DNA of 64,000 nt from Prochlorococcus sp. AG-436-C13 (GCA_003212695.1 QCPC01000004.1:39539-103538), one strand, 5' to 3'. Counted from the stretch's first letter, positions 8,855 to 19,748 are shown. Notes: a model not told the origin generated them from the sequence alone. Translations and numbers: made by a program.

Positions 8855-11278
8855 ATGAACCATCACAATTCTTTCCTAAACGGACTAAACAAAGATCAAT
8901 CAATAGCAGTAAACCATTATGAAGGGCCGCTTCTAGTTATTGCTGGAGCTGGTAGTGGAAAAACAAAAGCATTGACACATAGAATTGCACATTTAATTTC
9001 TGAATATAATGTCGATCCAAGTGAAATACTTGCAGTAACTTTTACAAATAAAGCAGCAAGGGAAATGAAGGATAGATTAGAAATACTTTTAGCTAAAAGG
9101 CTTGCAGAAAAAGAACTAGGCCAACCATATTCTACGCTTAGATTATCGGAACAAAGTGAACTTCGTACTCGGATATATAGGAATATAACCAAAGAGTTGT
9201 GGATAGGTACTTTCCATGCTCTTTTTGCAAGGTTACTTAGATTTGATATTGAAAAATATACAGATAAAGAAGGCTTAAAATGGACACGTCATTTCTCTAT
9301 TTATGACGAAACTGATGCTAAAAGTTTGATTAAGGAAATAGTTACTCAAGATTTACAACTTGATCCAAAAAGATTTGATCCTAAGAAAATTCGTTGGGCA
9401 ATAAGTAATGCTAAAAACAAAGGCATTCTTCCTGATGAATTAGAAAGAAATGCAGAAGGTCAACGGTCCAGGTTAACTGCTCAAGCTTATAGGATTTATA
9501 GAAAGGCATTGGCTGCAAATAATGCATTAGATTTTGATGACTTATTATTACTCCCTGTACAGCTCTTACAGCAAAGCAAACAGACAAGAGATTATTGGCA
9601 TAAAAGATTCAAGCATTTACTTGTAGATGAATACCAAGATACAAACTGGACCCAATATGAGTTGATAAAATTATTAGTTACCAATGGAGAAGACCCTTCT
9701 TTTTTTAAGAACTGGAAAGAGCGATCTGTTTTTGTTGTAGGTGATGCAGATCAAAGTATTTATAGTTTTAGAGCTGCTGATTTTAGAATTTTAATGGGGT
9801 TCCAAGAAGACTTTGGAAGTACAATAAAAGAAGGAAATGATTCAAATATTGTTAAGTTAGAAGAAAACTATAGATCAACATCAAACATTTTAGAAGCAGC
9901 AAACTCTTTAATATCTAATAATAAGGAAAGAATAGATAAAGTTTTAAAGGCAACTAGAAGCGAAGGAGATCTAATAAAGATTACTCAATGTGATGATGAA
10001 ATAGCAGAAGCCGAGGCCGTAGTACAAAGGTTAAGGATAATCGATGCAGGAAATAATAATTTAAGATGGGGAAATGTTGCCATACTCTACAGAACCAATG
10101 CGCAATCAAGGGTTCTAGAAGAGTCTCTAGTGCGGTGGAACATACCTTATATAGTCGTCGGTGGTTTACGTTTTTATGACAGAAGAGAAATCAAGGATAT
10201 TTTGGCCTACTTAAAATTACTAATCAATCCTCATGACAGCGTAAGTCTGCTAAGGGTTTTGAATGTACCTAAAAGAGGTATTGGGAAAACCACAGTTAAA
10301 AAATTTACTGAAGCATCCAGTCAACTAGGTATAACCTTATGGGATATCGTAACCGATGCTGAAGCTATACGTTCTCTTGGGGGTAGATCAGCAAAAGGTT
10401 TATTGGAATTTAGAGAAATTATTCAAACATTGCAGAGTCAATTATTCAATACAACTCCTTCACAAATGATTCAATTAGTTTTAGAGAAAAGTGGATACTT
10501 AAAAGAACTTATTGCGACGGCAACTGATGAGGCTGAAGAGCGTAGAAGAAATCTCCAAGAATTGGTAAATGCTGCTCTCCAATATCAAGAGGAAAATGAA
10601 GAGGCTGATTTAGAAAGTTTTATAGCAACAGCTGCTCTTGCTAGTGATGCTGATAACAAAGAAAACTCTTTAGACCGAGTTACGCTGATGACACTACATA
10701 GCAGCAAAGGACTGGAATTCCCAATAGTCTTTATAGTTGGTTTAGAACAAGGCCTATTCCCAAGTTTCAGATCGCTTGATGATCCTGCTTCATTAGAGGA
10801 AGAGCGTAGGCTTTGTTATGTCGGCTTAACAAGAGCGAAAGAGAAATTATGTCTTTTTCATGCCAATGAAAGGAGATTGTGGGGGGGAATGAGAGAAGCT
10901 GCAATTCCCTCAATGTTTTTATCAGAGGTTCCAATAAATCTTATTGAGGAAGAAATACCTCTTTGTGGAGGAACCTCTCTAAGGCGAGATAGACATCTAG
11001 AACGTCTAACCAGAGTTGATCGAACAAATTCTTCAAATACCTCTCTACGTAATCAAGATTCTCCTAGCAATGTTGTAAGACGACGCAATTCAGGTCCTTC
11101 CCCCGGTAAATCATGGTCTGTTGGTGATCTAGTAGTTCATTCAAGCTTTGGGAAAGGAGAAATTACTCATGTATTTGGAAGTGGAGAGAAAATATCAATT
11201 GCTATAAAATTCGTAGGTATGAGTTCTAAAATTCTTGATCCTAGGTTGGCTCCATTAAAATCAATAAATGAAATATAA
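8855..11278 (+). CDS. uvrD: UvrD/PcrA-type superfamily 1 DNA helicase
   Basis: 'LNKDQSIAVNHYEGPLLVIAGAGSGKTKALTHRIAHLI', 'LLVDEYQDTN', 'VGDADQSIYSFRAAD', 'VTLMTLHSSKGLEFPIVFIVGLEQGLFP'. Confidence 0.96.
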   Translation: MNHHNSFLNGLNKDQSIAVNHYEGPLLVIAGAGSGKTKALTHRIAHLISEYNVDPSEILAVTFTNKAAREMKDRLEILLAKRLAEKELGQPYSTLRLSEQSELRTRIYRNITKELWIGTFHALFARLLRFDIEKYTDKEGLKWTRHFSIYDETDAKSLIKEIVTQDLQLDPKRFDPKKIRWAISNAKNKGILPDELERNAEGQRSRLTAQAYRIYRKALAANNALDFDDLLLLPVQLLQQSKQTRDYWHKRFKHLLVDEYQDTNWTQYELIKLLVTNGEDPSFFKNWKERSVFVVGDADQSIYSFRAADFRILMGFQEDFGSTIKEGNDSNIVKLEENYRSTSNILEAANSLISNNKERIDKVLKATRSEGDLIKITQCDDEIAEAEAVVQRLRIIDAGNNNLRWGNVAILYRTNAQSRVLEESLVRWNIPYIVVGGLRFYDRREIKDILAYLKLLINPHDSVSLLRVLNVPKRGIGKTTVKKFTEASSQLGITLWDIVTDAEAIRSLGGRSAKGLLEFREIIQTLQSQLFNTTPSQMIQLVLEKSGYLKELIATATDEAEERRRNLQELVNAALQYQEENEEADLESFIATAALASDADNKENSLDRVTLMTLHSSKGLEFPIVFIVGLEQGLFPSFRSLDDPASLEEERRLCYVGLTRAKEKLCLFHANERRLWGGMREAAIPSMFLSEVPINLIEEEIPLCGGTSLRRDRHLERLTRVDRTNSSNTSLRNQDSPSNVVRRRNSGPSPGKSWSVGDLVVHSSFGKGEITHVFGSGEKISIAIKFVGMSSKILDPRLAPLKSINEI

Positions 11279-11324
11279 AAAATTCAGAGTTTAGGAATGA
11301 TCAAAGAACAACCCATATAAAGCA

Positions 11325-12593
11325 ATGAAAGTTCCAGTCCCCAAGGGATTCGATAATGAGTTACTTAACATCCCAAAAGATCTTTTAAACGAATTAATAA
11401 GCGCCTCAGATCAGGCACAAATAAAAAGAATTGCTCTCGTAGGAGGTTTTTTGCGAGATGCAATTATACGTGTCACTCATGCTGAATATACAAACAAGAG
11501 TGAAGATATTGATTTAGTAATAGAAGGTTCAGAAAGGAAGCTTGCCGAGACAATTAGTCAATACATTAACAATAAATTAGTAGTTATTAATCGTATAAAC
11601 CTCTCATACATGACAGTTGAATTGAAAGTTGAAAATATGCGAATAGACATTGCAAGAGCAAGGCTAGAAGATTACCCAAATCCTGCTGAAAACCCAATAG
11701 TAGAGAATAGCTCAATTGAAGAAGATTTATTTAGGAGAGATTTTACAATTAACTCAATAGCACTAGATCTTCGCACAAATCAATTAATAGACCCATACAA
11801 AGGAATGGATGCAATAAAAAATCGCAGGCTAGATTTCATTAAAGAAAGAAGTGTTGAAGAAGATCCAACCAGAATAATTAGAGCTGCACGTTATTCCACA
11901 AGACTTAATTTTAAGCTTTCTTCAAAGTCAATTAATCAAATACAAACAACCTTAAAATTGTGGCCTTGGGGATGGTCTCCTTATACTGCGCCTGAATTGG
12001 CACCACCTGCCCTCGCTACAAGACTAAAAATGGAGCTAGAGCTTGTGTTTAAAAAAGAGAAATGGGCAGCATGTATTGACGTTCTTCAAAAATGGGGGGC
12101 ACTTATATTGCTTAATGATGAGATTCAAAATGATCAGTTTTTAGCTAGGAAAATCGTTTGGGGGTTAAGGCTAGGTCTTAATCCAATTACTTGCTTGATT
12201 GCAGGAACATCTAATTCATATTGTCTTGCAAAAAGATTACAGTTACCAGAAAGGGAACAGAATCTGCTAAAAGAAAGCCTTTCAATTATAGACAACTACT
12301 CTTCTAAGGAGTTTCTAAGGAAAGTCGAAAGTTGGGGAGCTATTCAATGGTGTGAAGAAATTGAGTCATCACATTGGCACCCAGATTCAATAGCAATAGC
12401 TATTTGCAGTAGACCTACAGTATGGAAACAATTATTTAGATGGTGGGGTAGATGGCGTTTTATTCAATCAAAGCAAACCGCTAGAGATTTAATGGAAAGC
12501 GGATGGGAAGCAGGCCCAAAACTAGGGCTAGAATTAAAAAGGCTTAGAAATCTTGAATTAAAAAAAATTGAATCTAAAACAATACCTTTTTAA
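11325..12593 (+). CDS. CCA tRNA nucleotidyltransferase / poly(A) polymerase family
   Basis: 'ALVGGFLRDAIIR', 'SEDIDLVIEG', 'EEDLFRRDFTINSIALDL', 'DPTRIIRAARYSTRLNF'. Confidence 0.9.
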   Translation: MKVPVPKGFDNELLNIPKDLLNELISASDQAQIKRIALVGGFLRDAIIRVTHAEYTNKSEDIDLVIEGSERKLAETISQYINNKLVVINRINLSYMTVELKVENMRIDIARARLEDYPNPAENPIVENSSIEEDLFRRDFTINSIALDLRTNQLIDPYKGMDAIKNRRLDFIKERSVEEDPTRIIRAARYSTRLNFKLSSKSINQIQTTLKLWPWGWSPYTAPELAPPALATRLKMELELVFKKEKWAACIDVLQKWGALILLNDEIQNDQFLARKIVWGLRLGLNPITCLIAGTSNSYCLAKRLQLPEREQNLLKESLSIIDNYSSKEFLRKVESWGAIQWCEEIESSHWHPDSIAIAICSRPTVWKQLFRWWGRWRFIQSKQTARDLMESGWEAGPKLGLELKRLRNLELKKIESKTIPF

Positions 12594-12597
12594 TCAC

Positions 12598-14775
12598 TTA
12601 ACGAAGTTCAACTCGTCCAATCATTTGCCATGAATCAGTCTTTACCAATTCTATAGCAATCTTTGAATCGCAAGATAATATCAAAGGCCCACAAGTTTGT
12701 GGATCAACCAATAATTCTCTTATAACCTTCATTTCATTATCATCTAATGCAATATTTTCGGCAGCAAAATCTATCAATGGCGATTTCTTTGCATTTGTAT
12801 TCAAATAATTCCAAATATTTCTATTAGAGGGTGCAAGTGTACTTGAATATCCAGCCTTTAAAAGTTCTTTTGCTCCATACAAACTAGGAATTGCACTAGC
12901 AAAAAGTTTAATTTTAATTTGAGGTAAAGCTAGTTTTAATCTATTGCTATTAGTTGCTTCAATCATTTCAAATAAATGACCCAACAATCCATATCCTGTT
13001 ACATCAGTGCAAGCATTTATCAAAGATGCACTTGAAGCATTTGATAAAAGAGAGTTAATAGCAAAATGTTGACTTTGAGAAATCTGAGAAATCGTATTGT
13101 CAACAATCTCAGAAGAGGTTACTCCTTTCATCGCAGCAGCAAAAACAACTCCACTCCCTAATCCTCTGCTTATAAGGATTGCATCTCCTGGTTTTACTCC
13201 TGTTTTGCCCCAAGGGACAATACCAGGCTTAACCAAACCATTAATAGAAAGAGAAATTTCTACATCAAGAGGGATATTTTGTACTAAAGCAGACCTTGAT
13301 TCAAAAGTATGGCCGCCTATAAGTTTGGCTCCTTGTGGCTCTAATGCTGATTTGATACCAGCAAGACATTGGGTAAGAATTTCCTCCTGCAAGCTTTGAT
13401 GAATAGCTGGAAGAGTTATAAGAGCTTGAGCAGAAAGAACGGAAGCACCTCTTGCCCATAAATCAGAACAAGCATGCAAAGTTGTAATCTTTGAATTTAA
13501 CCATAGGTCATTAACTAAAGCAGGGAAACCATCCACACTCTGAAACCAAGAACCGCCTTCATAGGAAGACTGAACTAATGAAGCATCTTCTGGATATTGA
13601 TCTGGATCAATAATTTGGGCTGTTTTCAAAGCAGCTTGCAGAGGTTGTGCTGCAACCTTTGCAGCACAACCTCTGCAAGCAATAATTTGATCCATTGAAT
13701 GCATAATTGATTTTTTATGAAAACCACGCATAAACTTCAGGTCAATATGCTTCTTCAATTTCCATATAAGAGAATGTGGACCAATCATTAACGGGCCCCA
13801 AATCAACCAAGCTTTTTTAAAAGATAAAGAACTACAACCTCCTACTAGTTGCATAGCAAAAGGCTGCGGCTTCCAAGAAATTAAACGCTTACCAATAAAC
13901 GATCTTTCAATATTCCTGGCTAACGGCATAGCTGCTCGCACCGCCCAAACTCCAGAGGGAGGTCGATAGTCTGATGCAATTACGCCACAATCACCAACAG
14001 CAAATATATTGGGTCTACCAATTGCATTAAGACATGAATTAGTAATAATTCGTCCAACAGAGTTAACATTCAAACCACTATCTTCCAGCCATTTTGGAAC
14101 CTTATTACCTGTACAGAAAAGAGCAGGGCCATTAATTCTTTTCATTGGATTTGTTACTTCGATTTTTGATAACTGCAGCGCATGCTTAAAACGTTGGTTA
14201 AACGTATTTTGGAAAGCTTGAAGTCTAAGTTTTCTATTTGGCCAGCGCTCCCTTAAAGAAAATGCAACCTCAATTGCAGAAAGACCCGAACCAATAACAT
14301 TAAATGTCTCAGATTGATTAAATCTAGAATCACAATCTAATCTTTGTATCCATTCAAACGATTTTCTAAAAGGTCTTATAGGTAAAACATCTTCTTTATT
14401 TTGCACAATTTGAAGATAATCTTCACTTATTCGGGTATCAGATCCTACATCAATGCTTATTTTAGAAAATTTAAGAGGAGGCACGCGACCTTCAATAAAT
14501 ATCCTATTCTGAGAAATATCTAATGACTTTATTTCTCCCACAATAAAAGAGACACCTGCTTTATCAGCAAGAAACCTCAAATCTATTAAAACTTCTTGTA
14601 TTTGATAATGTCCAGACAAAAGTCCCGGGAACATCCCTGAATAAATAGTTGTACTATTCCTATTTATCAAAGTGATTAATCCCTTTGGTTTTAAATGGGG
14701 TTTCATTGCCCAACGCATCAAAATAAGTGCATGGGAATGACCTCCACCAGCAAGCACAAGATGATCAACCAGCAT
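12598..14775 (-). CDS. selD: Fusion: N-terminal FAD/NAD(P)H-dehydrogenase-like domain plus C-terminal selenide, water dikinase
   Basis: N-term 'HLVLAGGGHSHALILMRW' and 'NIFAVGDCGVI'; C-term 'IACRGCAAKVAAQPLQAAL', 'GGHTFESRSALVQNIPLDVEISLSINGLV' typical of SelD. ORF is open to 14802; internal Met at 14775 is a likely start. Confidence 0.9.
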   Translation of the reverse strand: MLVDHLVLAGGGHSHALILMRWAMKPHLKPKGLITLINRNSTTIYSGMFPGLLSGHYQIQEVLIDLRFLADKAGVSFIVGEIKSLDISQNRIFIEGRVPPLKFSKISIDVGSDTRISEDYLQIVQNKEDVLPIRPFRKSFEWIQRLDCDSRFNQSETFNVIGSGLSAIEVAFSLRERWPNRKLRLQAFQNTFNQRFKHALQLSKIEVTNPMKRINGPALFCTGNKVPKWLEDSGLNVNSVGRIITNSCLNAIGRPNIFAVGDCGVIASDYRPPSGVWAVRAAMPLARNIERSFIGKRLISWKPQPFAMQLVGGCSSLSFKKAWLIWGPLMIGPHSLIWKLKKHIDLKFMRGFHKKSIMHSMDQIIACRGCAAKVAAQPLQAALKTAQIIDPDQYPEDASLVQSSYEGGSWFQSVDGFPALVNDLWLNSKITTLHACSDLWARGASVLSAQALITLPAIHQSLQEEILTQCLAGIKSALEPQGAKLIGGHTFESRSALVQNIPLDVEISLSINGLVKPGIVPWGKTGVKPGDAILISRGLGSGVVFAAAMKGVTSSEIVDNTISQISQSQHFAINSLLSNASSASLINACTDVTGYGLLGHLFEMIEATNSNRLKLALPQIKIKLFASAIPSLYGAKELLKAGYSSTLAPSNRNIWNYLNTNAKKSPLIDFAAENIALDDNEMKVIRELLVDPQTCGPLILSCDSKIAIELVKTDSWQMIGRVELR

Positions 14776-15708
14776 TTCTCTTCCAAAGTTCTTGAACAAC
14801 AAACCAAATCTTCCTTTTTAGAAAATGCAAGACTTGGAATCTTAGGGGGTAGTGGTCTCTATTACATAGAGAATCTTGAAAACATACAAGAGTTTGAGAT
14901 TCAAACTCCATATGGAAACCCTTCTGACAGTCTGCGCATAGGCAATCTAGGTGGAATGGAGGTTGTTTTTCTAGCTAGGCACGGAAGACATCACACTTTT
15001 TCCCCTACAGAAGTGCCTTATCTCGCCAACATTTGGGCCCTAAGATCTCTCAATGTTAGATGGATTTTATCTCCTTCGGCAGTTGGATCTTTACAAGAAC
15101 AAGTAAGGCCATTAGACATGGTAATACCTGATCAATTTATAGATAGAACTCACCAAAGACCACTAACTTTTTTTTGCGATGATGCAGTTGCCCACGTAAC
15201 AATGGCAGATCCTTTTTGTCCAACACTCTCAAGATTACTTGCAGAAGAAGGCGAGATTTTAATGCCAGAAGCACGCCAACTTCATAGAGGAGGGACTTAT
15301 CTTGCTATGGAAGGGCCAGCATTCTCAACCAGAGCAGAATCTCAATTATATAGAAGCTGGGGTTGCAAAGTAATTGGAATGACTAACCATACAGAGGCTC
15401 GTTTAGCTAGAGAAGCGGAAATAGCATATACATCATTATCTATGGTTACTGATTATGACTGTTGGCACGAAGGTTTTGGGAATGTAAGCGTTGATATTGT
15501 CATTGACAATCTAAAAGCCAATGCAAAACTTGCTAAAAATATAATAGAAGCTACTGCTAAGAAAATATCAAGTACTCGGCCTCAAAGCGAAGCCCATTAT
15601 GCTTTAAAAAATAGTCTTATGACATCAAAAGACAAAGTTTCAGCAAAAACTCGTGCCAAAATAAATTTATTTACTGAATCCTACTGGGGTAAGTTCAATA
15701 ATAAATAG
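14761..15708 (+). CDS. mtnP: S-methyl-5'-thioadenosine phosphorylase
   Basis: 'LGILGGSGLYYIENLENIQEFEIQTPYG', 'FLARHGRHHTFSPTEVPYLANIWAL', 'VIGMTNHTEARLAREAEIAYTSLSMVTDYDCW'. ORF opens at 14695; ATG 14761 is likelier. Confidence 0.93.
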   Translation: MINQHFSSKVLEQQTKSSFLENARLGILGGSGLYYIENLENIQEFEIQTPYGNPSDSLRIGNLGGMEVVFLARHGRHHTFSPTEVPYLANIWALRSLNVRWILSPSAVGSLQEQVRPLDMVIPDQFIDRTHQRPLTFFCDDAVAHVTMADPFCPTLSRLLAEEGEILMPEARQLHRGGTYLAMEGPAFSTRAESQLYRSWGCKVIGMTNHTEARLAREAEIAYTSLSMVTDYDCWHEGFGNVSVDIVIDNLKANAKLAKNIIEATAKKISSTRPQSEAHYALKNSLMTSKDKVSAKTRAKINLFTESYWGKFNNK

Positions 15709-15715
15709 GCAAAAA

Positions 15716-15913
15716 TCAAGCTGAACCGACGCCTGTATAAGAACCATAGAAGAAGATTCCTAATACAAAAATAACTGCAATTCCTCCTGCAGTTGCTACT
15801 AACCACAACGGTAATTGTCCTTCAGTCCAACGTCGTTCCCAAGAAACTGCTGGGCGTCCATCTGGGAGCCTGTCTGGTAGACGACCATCAGGTCCCTTTA
15901 ATTTAGCGCTCAT
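15716..15913 (-). CDS. psbJ: Photosystem II protein PsbJ
   Basis: 65 aa, '[35 protein letters not shown]', in the psbEFLJ cluster. Confidence 0.93.
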   Translation of the reverse strand: MSAKLKGPDGRLPDRLPDGRPAVSWERRWTEGQLPLWLVATAGGIAVIFVLGIFFYGSYTGVGSA

Positions 15914-15925
15914 GATTAAAAGAAT

Positions 15926-16045
15926 TTAATTAAAGAAATAGCTTGAGAACAGAATCCCGAGAACAAAAACAAGCAAAAGCCCTAAATAGAGGCTTGTTCG
16001 GTTCAGCTCAACCGAAAGCTTGTTTGGATTTGGATTAACTTGCAT
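15926..16045 (-). CDS. psbL: Photosystem II protein PsbL
   Basis: [39 protein letters not shown]; not in the ORF track. Confidence 0.95.
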   Translation of the reverse strand: MQVNPNPNKLSVELNRTSLYLGLLLVFVLGILFSSYFFN

Positions 16046-16066
16046 AGCTAAAAAATAAGTCGTAAA

Positions 16067-16213
16067 TCAACGACGGATGAACTGCATTGCTGCAATAGCG
16101 CCCAAGAAAAATACTGTTGGGATTGCCAATGCATGTACTGCAAGCCAACGCACCGTAAATATTGGATAGGTGCGGACTTCAACAGCCTGGAGTGGGGAAG
16201 AAGAATTTGTCAT
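16067..16213 (-). CDS. psbF: Cytochrome b559 beta subunit PsbF
   Basis: [48 protein letters not shown]; not in the ORF track. Confidence 0.96.
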
Positions 16214-16216
16214 TGG

Positions 16217-16465
16217 TTATTTCAGGCGCAGGTCAAGTTGAGCCTTGGATTCAAAGCGTTGTGACACTACTGGAGCCTTGGTTTCAGAGGCCTGAAAATA
16301 GGTGTCTGGTCTAGGAGTTCCAAATGCATCATAGGCAAGGCCTGTAGATACAAATAAAAATCCTGCAATAAAGATCGCTGGGAGTGTTACCGCATGGATG
16401 ATCCAATAACGAACACTGGTAATGATCTCGAAAAACGGGCGTTCCCCGGTGGAGCCGGCAGCCAT
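16217..16465 (-). CDS. psbE: Cytochrome b559 alpha subunit PsbE
   Basis: '[47 protein letters not shown]'. Confidence 0.97.
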   Translation of the reverse strand: MAAGSTGERPFFEIITSVRYWIIHAVTLPAIFIAGFLFVSTGLAYDAFGTPRPDTYFQASETKAPVVSQRFESKAQLDLRLK

Positions 16466-16564
16466 AGCCTCACGCGTATTATCTGCTAGATCCTACAGGG
16501 CTTGTATCTAAAGTTAGGGCAGGTGTATCAGCATGGTTACAGAGCGTTGTGCATTAGAGATCTT

Positions 16565-17584
16565 TTATGAATAACCAATCCATCTCAAAACATGGCCTCT
16601 TTCCCCTAGTACAAAGCCTTTAGGAGAATTTGTACTAGTATTTTTCATAAAAATGATTCTAATAAAGTTTGTTGGCGTTGCGTAACCAACTGGATCTTTT
16701 TCCCAAGATTTTCCTTCATCTTTGCTCACTAGAAGAGTTCCATTTCCGCCACCTGCCCAAATTGCCCCTTCAGGATCCCATCCCATATCCATATAGTTGT
16801 ATCCATTAACTAAAGGAATAATTGGCCTAGACCAACTTTCATAATCTCCAGATTCGTCATTTAGGCGAATTTCTGCTCCTCTAGAAAGCATCCATAATTG
16901 TCCATCAGGCTGAAACCCTAGTGTTTGAACTCTCTTACTACTAGCTCTTTGATGAGATTGCCATGTTTGATCCCCCACTCCCAGGGTGACAAAGAAATTA
17001 CCTAAACTACTCACACTTACATAAGTACCGTCTTCTCTTCTTCTTAAGTCGCGCACACCTCCAGAAGCTTCTGCAACCCTACCTTCCCAATTTTGGCCTC
17101 CATCTTTAGTAAGATAAACAGCACCAGCTGTTGTAGCCAATTCAGCAGAATCTGTATCCAAAGTTGTTATTAAATAAGGATTGCCTGGCAATTTATTCCC
17201 AAGTGATAAACGAGTCCAATTCTTTCCAGCATCTTCTGTATGCATAACTAAGTTTGGCTGACCAGCAATCCAACCTTCATCACCCTTAAAGTCAATACTC
17301 ATCAATCTAAAATTCTCTTCACTTGGAATCTCCAAGTTTCTCTCTTGCCAAGTGGAACCACCATCATTTGTTTCTAGAATTAATCGGTTTGCGCCTACCA
17401 AGAATCCATGAGTTTCATCAACAAAAGAAATATCCAATGGATTATCATTACTAGCCAATTCAATCTCTTGCCAAGGACTAAAGCTTTCTACTGGAAGCCT
17501 AGTGGTTGTTACACAACCGGTTAAACCAAAGCCAAGTAAAAGAATTAACAGCAAATTTAGGGAAGAATTGAGCAGACGATTCAT
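16565..17584 (-). CDS. ycf48: Photosystem II assembly factor Ycf48
   Basis: Lipoprotein-like N-terminus and repeated '[12 protein letters not shown]' / '[12 protein letters not shown]' motifs; upstream of psbEFLJ. Confidence 0.93.
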   Translation of the reverse strand: MNRLLNSSLNLLLILLLGFGLTGCVTTTRLPVESFSPWQEIELASNDNPLDISFVDETHGFLVGANRLILETNDGGSTWQERNLEIPSEENFRLMSIDFKGDEGWIAGQPNLVMHTEDAGKNWTRLSLGNKLPGNPYLITTLDTDSAELATTAGAVYLTKDGGQNWEGRVAEASGGVRDLRRREDGTYVSVSSLGNFFVTLGVGDQTWQSHQRASSKRVQTLGFQPDGQLWMLSRGAEIRLNDESGDYESWSRPIIPLVNGYNYMDMGWDPEGAIWAGGGNGTLLVSKDEGKSWEKDPVGYATPTNFIRIIFMKNTSTNSPKGFVLGERGHVLRWIGYS

Positions 17585-17590
17585 GAATAC

Positions 17591-18046
17591 CTAATGCAAT
17601 GAATAAAGTGATAAGAAACAAGCAGCGGCAAAAGCTAAACCACCAAAAATAAGGACATTTTTCTGACCTGGAGGAAGAGTATTGAATCCAAAACCGTAAA
17701 CAACATTCTCTTCGAATCCATCACTAGGTTCAAATTTAGCTCCTATATCTTTATAAGAAGCATATCCAGCTCTACAAACTGGACAGCGAAATCTTTCTTT
17801 ATCAATATCTAAAAAAGATGTACCAGAAGAAATTTGAAATTTTTTCAGCCCCTCTTTTGGGTCATAAACATAACCACATTCTCTGCATTCAAACCGATTT
17901 TTACTCAGATCCTTTTCTGGAACTAAGATTTTCGGATCTGATGATTGTTTTGAATTAGCAGGTTTGTTACCGGCTGATTGGGGTTTTCCCTGATCTAATG
18001 CAGGTTTTTGTTCTTCTTCCACCGTTTGCAGTCTCACACAACCCAA
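17591..18046 (-). CDS. Membrane-anchored rubredoxin
   Basis: 'FECRECGYVYDPKEG' and 'RFRCPVCRAGYASY' give two CxxC knuckles; C-terminal TM helix. Confidence 0.92.
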   Translation of the reverse strand: MGCVRLQTVEEEQKPALDQGKPQSAGNKPANSKQSSDPKILVPEKDLSKNRFECRECGYVYDPKEGLKKFQISSGTSFLDIDKERFRCPVCRAGYASYKDIGAKFEPSDGFEENVVYGFGFNTLPPGQKNVLIFGGLAFAAACFLSLYSLH

Positions 18047-18107
18047 CTCTATCTAGGAAAGTGCGCTTAAGTGAGTGTAAAAATAATAAGCAAGTATTTG
18101 ATGCACG

Positions 18108-18470
18108 ATGTTTACTCTTGAGGGTTACGACGCATTCCTTGGTTTTCTTTTAATATCTGCTGCAGTTCCAATTCTTGCATTAACTACTAATAAACTCATT
18201 TCCCCTAAAAGCCAGCAAGGAGAAAGAGAACTTACATATGAGTCTGGAATGGAACCTATAGGTGGAGCATGGATTCAATTTAATATTCGCTATTACATGT
18301 TTGCTCTGGTTTTTGTTATTTTTGATGTTGAAACCGTATTTCTCTATCCCTGGGCAGTTGCATTTCACAAACTTGGTTTATTAGCGTTTATAGAAGCACT
18401 TATTTTCATTGCAATTCTAATAGTTGCACTAGCATATGCATGGCGCAAAGGTGCACTTGAATGGAGTTAA
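18108..18470 (+). CDS. ndhC: NAD(P)H-quinone oxidoreductase subunit 3
   Basis: '[43 protein letters not shown]'. Confidence 0.97.
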   Translation: MFTLEGYDAFLGFLLISAAVPILALTTNKLISPKSQQGERELTYESGMEPIGGAWIQFNIRYYMFALVFVIFDVETVFLYPWAVAFHKLGLLAFIEALIFIAILIVALAYAWRKGALEWS

Positions 18471-18474
18471 TTCA

Positions 18475-19194
18475 ATGACAAAACATTCTTCAATAGATGC
18501 TATCAAAGATATACGTTCGGCAACCTGTGGGCCAGTTGGGACTCCAAAGGTAACAACTGATTTAAGCGAAAACATTATCCTTACAAGCCTTGATGATCTT
18601 CACAATTGGGCAAGATTAAGTAGTCTTTGGCCACTTCTTTACGGAACTGCTTGCTGTTTTATAGAATTTGCAGCTCTAATAGGATCTAGATTTGATTTTG
18701 ATCGCTTTGGTCTTGTTCCAAGAAGCTCTCCAAGACAAGCTGATCTTTTAATTGTTGCTGGGACTGTAACGATGAAGATGGCACCTGCTCTGGTAAGACT
18801 TTATGAGCAAATGCCAGACCCAAAATATGTAATTGCAATGGGAGCATGCACAATTACAGGGGGGATGTTTAGTGCAGACTCAACCACAGCAGTTAGAGGA
18901 GTAGATAAATTAATTCCTGTTGATCTTTATTTACCAGGCTGCCCACCTAGACCAGAAGCAATTTTTGATGCAGTTATCAAATTACGTAAAAAAGTAGGGA
19001 ATGAGTCATTTAATGAACGCGAAAAAGTTTCACAAACTCATCGCTATTTTACTGTTTCTCATCAAATGAAAAGAATTGATCCATCTATCAATGGTTCTTA
19101 CTTAAATGCAGATAGTCAGAAATTAGCCTTAAAGTCTTCTACTGAAATACCTCTTCAAACAGAAGCCGAAGAAGTTAAAACTACAATAAGCTGA
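18475..19194 (+). CDS. ndhK: NAD(P)H-quinone oxidoreductase subunit K
   Basis: '[55 protein letters not shown]'. ATG at 18475, just after ndhC. Confidence 0.97.
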   Translation: MTKHSSIDAIKDIRSATCGPVGTPKVTTDLSENIILTSLDDLHNWARLSSLWPLLYGTACCFIEFAALIGSRFDFDRFGLVPRSSPRQADLLIVAGTVTMKMAPALVRLYEQMPDPKYVIAMGACTITGGMFSADSTTAVRGVDKLIPVDLYLPGCPPRPEAIFDAVIKLRKKVGNESFNEREKVSQTHRYFTVSHQMKRIDPSINGSYLNADSQKLALKSSTEIPLQTEAEEVKTTIS

Positions 19195-19202
19195 TTTATA
19201 AA

Positions 19203-19748
19203 ATGGATAATAATATAAATAAAAAAAATGAAGAAGAAATGACTGAGGAAGTCAATCTAATAGAAGCAGGACCAATAAGTAAAATACTTACTCAAGCAGG
19301 GTTAAATCATGAAAATGATAACCCTGATAATCTTGGAATTGAGATTATCAAAGTAAGTCCTGAATGTCTTATAAAAGTTGTTGCCAATCTAAAGAAAAAT
19401 GGTTTTAATTATTTGCAATGTCAAGGAGGCTATGATGAAGGCCCAGGGTTAAAGATAGTTTGTTTTTATCATTTAATCAAAATTGAAGAATTAGAAAAGG
19501 ATGCAAAGCCAAAGGAGGTGAGAATCAAAGTATTTTTAGATCGGGCCGGAGACCTAAAGGTTCCATCTCTATACAAGCTTTTCAGAGGATCTGATTGGCA
19601 AGAAAGAGAAACATATGACATGTTTGGGGTCAATTTCGTTGGGCACCCTCATCCAAAGAGATTATTAATGCCAGAAGATTGGAAAGGCTGGCCTCTAAGG
19701 AAAGATTATGTACAACCTGACTTTTATGAAATGCAAGATGCTTATTAA
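19203..19748 (+). CDS. ndhJ: NAD(P)H-quinone oxidoreductase subunit J
   Basis: '[62 protein letters not shown]'. Confidence 0.97.
   Translation: MDNNINKKNEEEMTEEVNLIEAGPISKILTQAGLNHENDNPDNLGIEIIKVSPECLIKVVANLKKNGFNYLQCQGGYDEGPGLKIVCFYHLIKIEELEKDAKPKEVRIKVFLDRAGDLKVPSLYKLFRGSDWQERETYDMFGVNFVGHPHPKRLLMPEDWKGWPLRKDYVQPDFYEMQDAY

Noticed and set aside
13097-14221. Plus-strand ORFs 13097-13399 and 14009-14221
   Set aside because: Antisense to the SelD fusion, which has clear motifs throughout.
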